Of a stretch of DNA of 64,000 nucleotides, positions 48,901-54,900 are shown piece after piece; position 1 is the stretch's first letter; every line of letters begins with the position of its first letter. The stretch is from contig JAKSZU010000002.1 in NCBI GenBank assembly GCA_026018925.1, positions 154,157,900 to 154,221,899 on the forward strand, given 5' to 3'. The position numbers and the translations under genes are program-made. Below the pieces are notes generated by a model. That model had not been told where the DNA came from, ran no database searches, and saw only the letters and a list, made by a program, of their open reading frames with translations. This DNA is from Tupaia tana (taxonomy: Eukaryota > Chordata > Mammalia > Scandentia > Tupaiidae).

Positions 48901-51900
48901 ATTTTAACCAAGGTTCAGAGACCTCATGTTGACTTCTAATACCATTAAGAGCAAGTACTTGATTCCTCTGGGCTGGAGACACAATGAACTGGCAGAAAGA
49001 AAGAAATCCAAGAAAAATTATGATCTTTCTATATGAAGTGACCATAAAACACTTAGTTTTTCTTTGTATCGGCATGAATCTTAAAAATCATGTAATCACC
49101 AATAGGAAAATTAGAGATCCAACTGGAGCTATCCAAAATGAGTATACTATAAGAAAATGAGACTTGGGACAAGCAGATGGCTTAGTGGTTATCTTGCTGG
49201 ACTCCCATGCAGTCGAACGCAGTTTGAGTTCCAGACCCAGCAGCTTGAAACTCACGCTGGGCGAGTGTACATGCATATCCAAAATCCCAAGAGGAGAATG
49301 GAGGAGAAGGACTGCAGTGTGGCCATCGTGATTTCTCGCTTTCTGTCTCTGTCTCTCCAGTGAGCACATGCACCCTATAACAAATATCTTAAAAAAAACA
49401 AACAACAACAACAAAACAGAAAATTAAGACTTAAAGTATGGCTTAGCAAGATACCTTTGGAAGATTTTAACCTTGTCTGATTTTTTTTAAACTCCAAAAT
49501 ATTTCCTATAACACCTGCCCTATTCCCTTACTTTCCTCATTTCTACCTCATCTCTTAATCTATTCTGGGACTGGACTTTAGTCTCACCGATTCTCTTATT
49601 AAGTCTAAGCCACAAACATCCAACCACATAGATTTTTTTGTCTTCACTTTTCAGGAGTCAAACAAGGGATATGTTTAAGGGAGACAGAGGGCAGGGAGGT
49701 CTGTGACTCAGAGCTGAAAGATGAAAGCAAGTTGGTCAGAAGGACAGAAGGATAACCAAAGGGAGAAAGAAGAGCATGAGACCAGAAACTACAGGTAACT
49801 CAAGTAATAGGTCATTTAAGTTTCACCTTTTATTCTATTTAAATTCCTGTATATTAAAGATTGAAAGTGTGAATTCAATTTGGCTCATACAGGGCCAGCA
49901 GGTGTTGTGGTGGTTAAGACTCTGAATCCCACATGGCTGACTGTGTGGTTCGAATCCTGGACCTTGCAGCTTGAAAATCACGCCAGGCATGTGTGTGTAC
50001 ATGCCCAAAATCCTGAGAGGAGAATGGAGGAGATGGGACTGCAGTGTGGTCATCTACCCTGGGGCTGATTTCTCACTTTTCCTCTCTCTCTGTCTCTCTC
50101 TCGCTTAGTGCATGCACTCTATGGCAAAAACCTAGGTTAAAAAAAAAAAAAAAAAAGCTCATATACCTAATCATATTTCAAAGTTATCCACTGAAAAGGG
50201 AGCAGAACATGAACTATTACTCACCACTTCCTCCTTGTTGGAAATCAACTGTGAGACATGTTTCTCTTCCTCTTTCATCATCAGTTTCTCATACAGGTCA
50301 CTGACAATAAATGAAGGGTAATACCTATCCTTGAGGGTCTCATAAATGTCTCCCTGGATTTTGCAGAACACCTCAATACCTTTATTTCCTACGAGGCATT
50401 GCTGGATTTCTTTATAAAGTGATTTTTCCACAGATATTTCTTTGCTCTCCACAAAGAAATTCTGATAGATTTCACCAACTAATTGTGGAATTTCATTCTG
50501 AAAAATAAGATGAGAAACAAGAAAAATAAGAAATATCATCTCTGAGAGACTTTATTTTTTTCTGAGTCCTCTGCATCTTAAAAATAGAAAAAACACATTG
50601 AGGATGTATTCTGATATTGACACCACTATGGGGCTTGGGTTTTTGTGGCAACATTCAGGGCCAAGGGGTAAATGTCAGACCCTGAAAAAAACTACTAGTT
50701 CCTTAAAATGAACACTTTAAGATGAACAGTTAACATCTGCAATTTTTATTTTTAACACTAGAAGGAAAAAAAGGATTATGACAGTTCTTTTCCTTTAATG
50801 GATTTTCCCCCCATAAGTCTTAATACCACTGGGATACAATTTATCAACCAAAATCAGTTTGACTTTTAATCTAATTTAAATAATTGAAAGTGCCATTCCT
50901 CATCCTAGGAAGTTAATATAATGACTGTGTAATTTAAAACAAACAAACAAGATAAATATTCCTCTGGAAGACTACTTCAGATTGATTACATTGAAACCTA
51001 ACTTATGTTGGACAGCCTAGTCTTAGGAAGTATACTTGAGTCACCATTGGTCTACTTTAAAAATGCGACCATCTGAGTAACATAATCTTTACATTTCCTC
51101 TAGAGGCATTTCATTAACCTCAGGAATCTTACACAAAATTTTCAATCATGGTAAAAAACAAAGATATAAACTTAATGAATGTGGCTAATTTAACTAACAC
51201 CCCAGAAATTTTACATCCAAATCAGTGTTGCTAGGCCAAAATATGGCTATTTTGAAGTAGCTATATGTTCTTACTCCATTGAAATTTTTCAAATTGCCTT
51301 CAGTAGTTTAGGAATACTTTTTAAGTTGCTCTTTATGAAATTATTTTGAGAACAGCCAAAAGTCATTTAGAGTCAAGCCTGGTGATTAAAATGAATAATA
51401 ATGTTGACAATTACAATATTGGGTAAAATGAAGTAATTTGTGGCTTGTAAATTAATAATGAAAGGTATGCCTAAGAAGAAGATTTAAAAATACTAAAAGA
51501 CTAGGGACCAGCAGTTAGTGTAATGGCTATGTCGCTGGACTCCCATGTAGTTGACGGCGGTTCGTGTCCCGGACCCGGTGGCTTAAAACTCACGCCGGGC
51601 GCATGTGCGTGCGTGCCCAGGGTCCCGAGAAAAGAATGCAGGAGAGGGGATTGTGGCGTGGCCATCCCCCCTGGGGGGTGACTTCTCGCTTTCTGTCTCT
51701 CTGTCTCTCTCTGTCTGTCTGGCAAACGCCCGTGCCCTACGGTAGAAACCTCTCAAAAAAAAAAAAAAAATACTACAAGACTAGATTTAATTCCTTGACC
51801 AGTGTAATTTTTTATTTAAGATGTATTTTAAGTTGCATTCTAGTCTAGCAACATTCATATGCAAGTAAGTAATTCAATGCACAAAGTACTTTTTGTGTTT

Positions 51901-54900
51901 ATTTTAATAAACCTCAAAATATTATATATTGATGTGATATATATCATGTCTATATTATATAGTTATGTGTTTATAGACATATACATACGTATATACATAC
52001 AGAATACGAAGAATATATGTATATTCATTCTAAATACATATTGAGAACTGCCAAGTGCAAAGCATAAGGTTTATAGTTGAATTCTTCATTGTAAGAAGCA
52101 TATGTGACCAGAAGTATTTTCTATGCTCCTTTACTTGATACATCAAATTAAAATACAAGGAGAAGAGTTGTAAAAAAAAGAAAAGAAAGGCACATTATGT
52201 ATAACAAATGGCAAGATTATGAGACTGAGGTACAGTTAATAAGAGCAAATTCATAGCAGTGGCAATGTGGATATGTGTATTTTTTTAATGTGCTAAAAAT
52301 TAGCTACCTGAAACTAAATTCAGTCTCTTAGGATATTTATAGATCTTGTTTCTCCTTGAGTATGCATTCGAAAGTAGTTTCTGTAAAAAATATAATGTAA
52401 TTTTACTTGGTATTATGGGCCAGAACATAATGCCAATATTATCTTTGGCTTAAAACATTCTTTTAACATACGCTTGTCTTACAGCTTCATTGAGAAAAAC
52501 AGATACACTGCCTTTCATGCAAGTTTTCATCAGTTAATTAACATTCCTTTGAGCCTGTATACACTACCTTGTTTGCACTCTTTAAATGTTCCACAGACTC
52601 CCAAAAACTAATCAGAACTCTCTTGTCCATCCTTTCCATGTATGTTTGAAAGTGCTCTCGGTAGGAAGTATTGGCCAAGATATCGTCAAATTGAAGAATC
52701 TATTAAGAAAATTCAAGAACAAGTTTTAAAAATCAAATTAAATATCAGTTTGCTTTAACTTGTAAAAATGAATTTCTATATTCAGGGTGGAAAATGTATT
52801 TTTTAAGGTCATTACCAATGTGATATAGTATCCTTGGTAAGTTAAAATATCTCATCTATCACTTTTCTAAATTTTAAATGTAATAAAGCATAATGAATAT
52901 ACAAAATGCACATATTCAAAAATACCACTTTCCCAGTAATCATTCATTCAATTAACAAAGATTTACTTGGCATCTAGTTGGTATCAGGAATAGTTCTAGA
53001 AAATAAAACAGATAAAAATCTCTTAGGGTCAGATGGTGGTTCAGAGGTGATACAACCGGACACACATGGGAAAGGTTCTGGGCTTGCCTCCCTGGACACC
53101 TTCTGGGTGCACTGGACAGGAATGCCCATGAGCCAAGCAAGCTGAAACTGGGAGGAGCTCCAGCTGGGGAATTCCTGTCTCTCTGCCCCTCTTTCTTGGA
53201 ATGAATGAATGAATAAATAATCTTTCCTAAAAGACTAAAAGAACAAAAGTTAAAAAAATAAAACTTGACTTTCCAGATGTATTGATTCCATACATACTTG
53301 GGATTATTATGTCTTCTTGACGGATCAGTATCTTTGTCATACTGAAATGTTCATCTCTAGTTATATTCCTGTTCTGAAGTCTACTCTGAAATTAGTATCA
53401 GCAACTCTAGAATTCTTATGCTTGGTGTATACATGGTATGTCTTTCCTCCCCTTACTTTCAACCAATCTACACCTTTAAATTTAGTTTATTGTAAACAGC
53501 ATGTAATTAAGTCTTGCCTCCCCCTCCCCCTTTCAATTTACCAGTGAAATTTAAAAAAAGAGAGAGAGACATGAGAAAGCACTTTTTTTAGGGCATGGTC
53601 ACAGGAATCTCTTCTCCTCCATTTCTTCCAACCTTCAGGACTGGGGGGGCATGCACATGTACATGCATATGCCCAGGGTGTTTTCAAGCTGCCTGGTCTA
53701 GGATTTGCACTACATAACTACACAGTAAGCCATGTGGGATCCACTTGCCTTAACCACCAGGCCACAGGCTGACTAAAAATTCACTGAGTCCACAAGCTGG
53801 GGCCAGCAGGTGGTATGGTGGTTAGGGTGCTATACTCCCACATGGCCAACCACGGTTTGAGTCCAGGACCTGGCAGCTAGAGAAGCATGCCAGGCACATG
53901 TGCATGCCCAGAATCCCAGGAGAAGAATGGAGGAGAAAGGATTCGGATTGTGGTATGGCTATTCCCCCAGGGTATGATTTTTTGCTTTCCCTTTCACTGT
54001 CTCTCTCTGGCAAGTGCATGTGCCCTATGGCAAAAACCTTACGGGGAAAAAAAAGAGAGAGAGATCAAAAGCTAAGAAAATAGAGGAAGTGGGCCAACGC
54101 ACAACCTGCCCAATCTACTCTCTCTCTCTGTTTCTAAGGTTCACCAAAAAAAAAAAACTCTGGCTTATGCTGGGATTAGTCCAAAAATGGGACATAAACT
54201 TTTCTGAAGAGACTTTAATGGAGAATATGCTAAGAATAAGTGAAAAGGCAAAGGCTCATCATTGGAACAGGGAGGCTGGGGAAAGTCACAGATAAACATC
54301 TGAACTCAAACCCAGAGAATAACAAATAAAGAATAAGTGACTAAAACTAAGAAGTGGGGAGGTCAGAGTCTGTAGCCAGAATTAAACTGAATTGATATTG
54401 GTTTCTTTGTGGCTAAATGATACCTCACAAAGAAGTAACAGTCTGTTACAGTGTTGCTAAACAGAAATACTTAACTGGGTGATTTACAACAAATAGAAGT
54501 TTATCTGGCTCATGATTCCTGTGACTAAAAAGTCCAACAGCATGGGACCAGCATCTAGCTTCTACATCACAGCATGGCAGAGAAGAAAGTGAAGCAGGTG
54601 CATACCGAGGGAGAGGAAGACCCGTGGGCAACCATCCTGTATAATAATCCACACTCAGGAGAACTTGTATAATAATTATTATACAACCATCTTGTATAAT
54701 AATCCCTTCTCATGAGAGAACTCGCCCCTACTAGGAGACAGAGCATTAATCTATTCATGAGGCAGTGTCCTGATGATCCAAACACTACCCACCAGGCTTT
54801 GCTTCTTAAAGGTCTCACCACCTCCCAATGCCATTTCATCGGGAACCAAATTCTAAAACACAAACTTCTGGAGGCCAAAGCATTATCTTAACCGTAAAAG

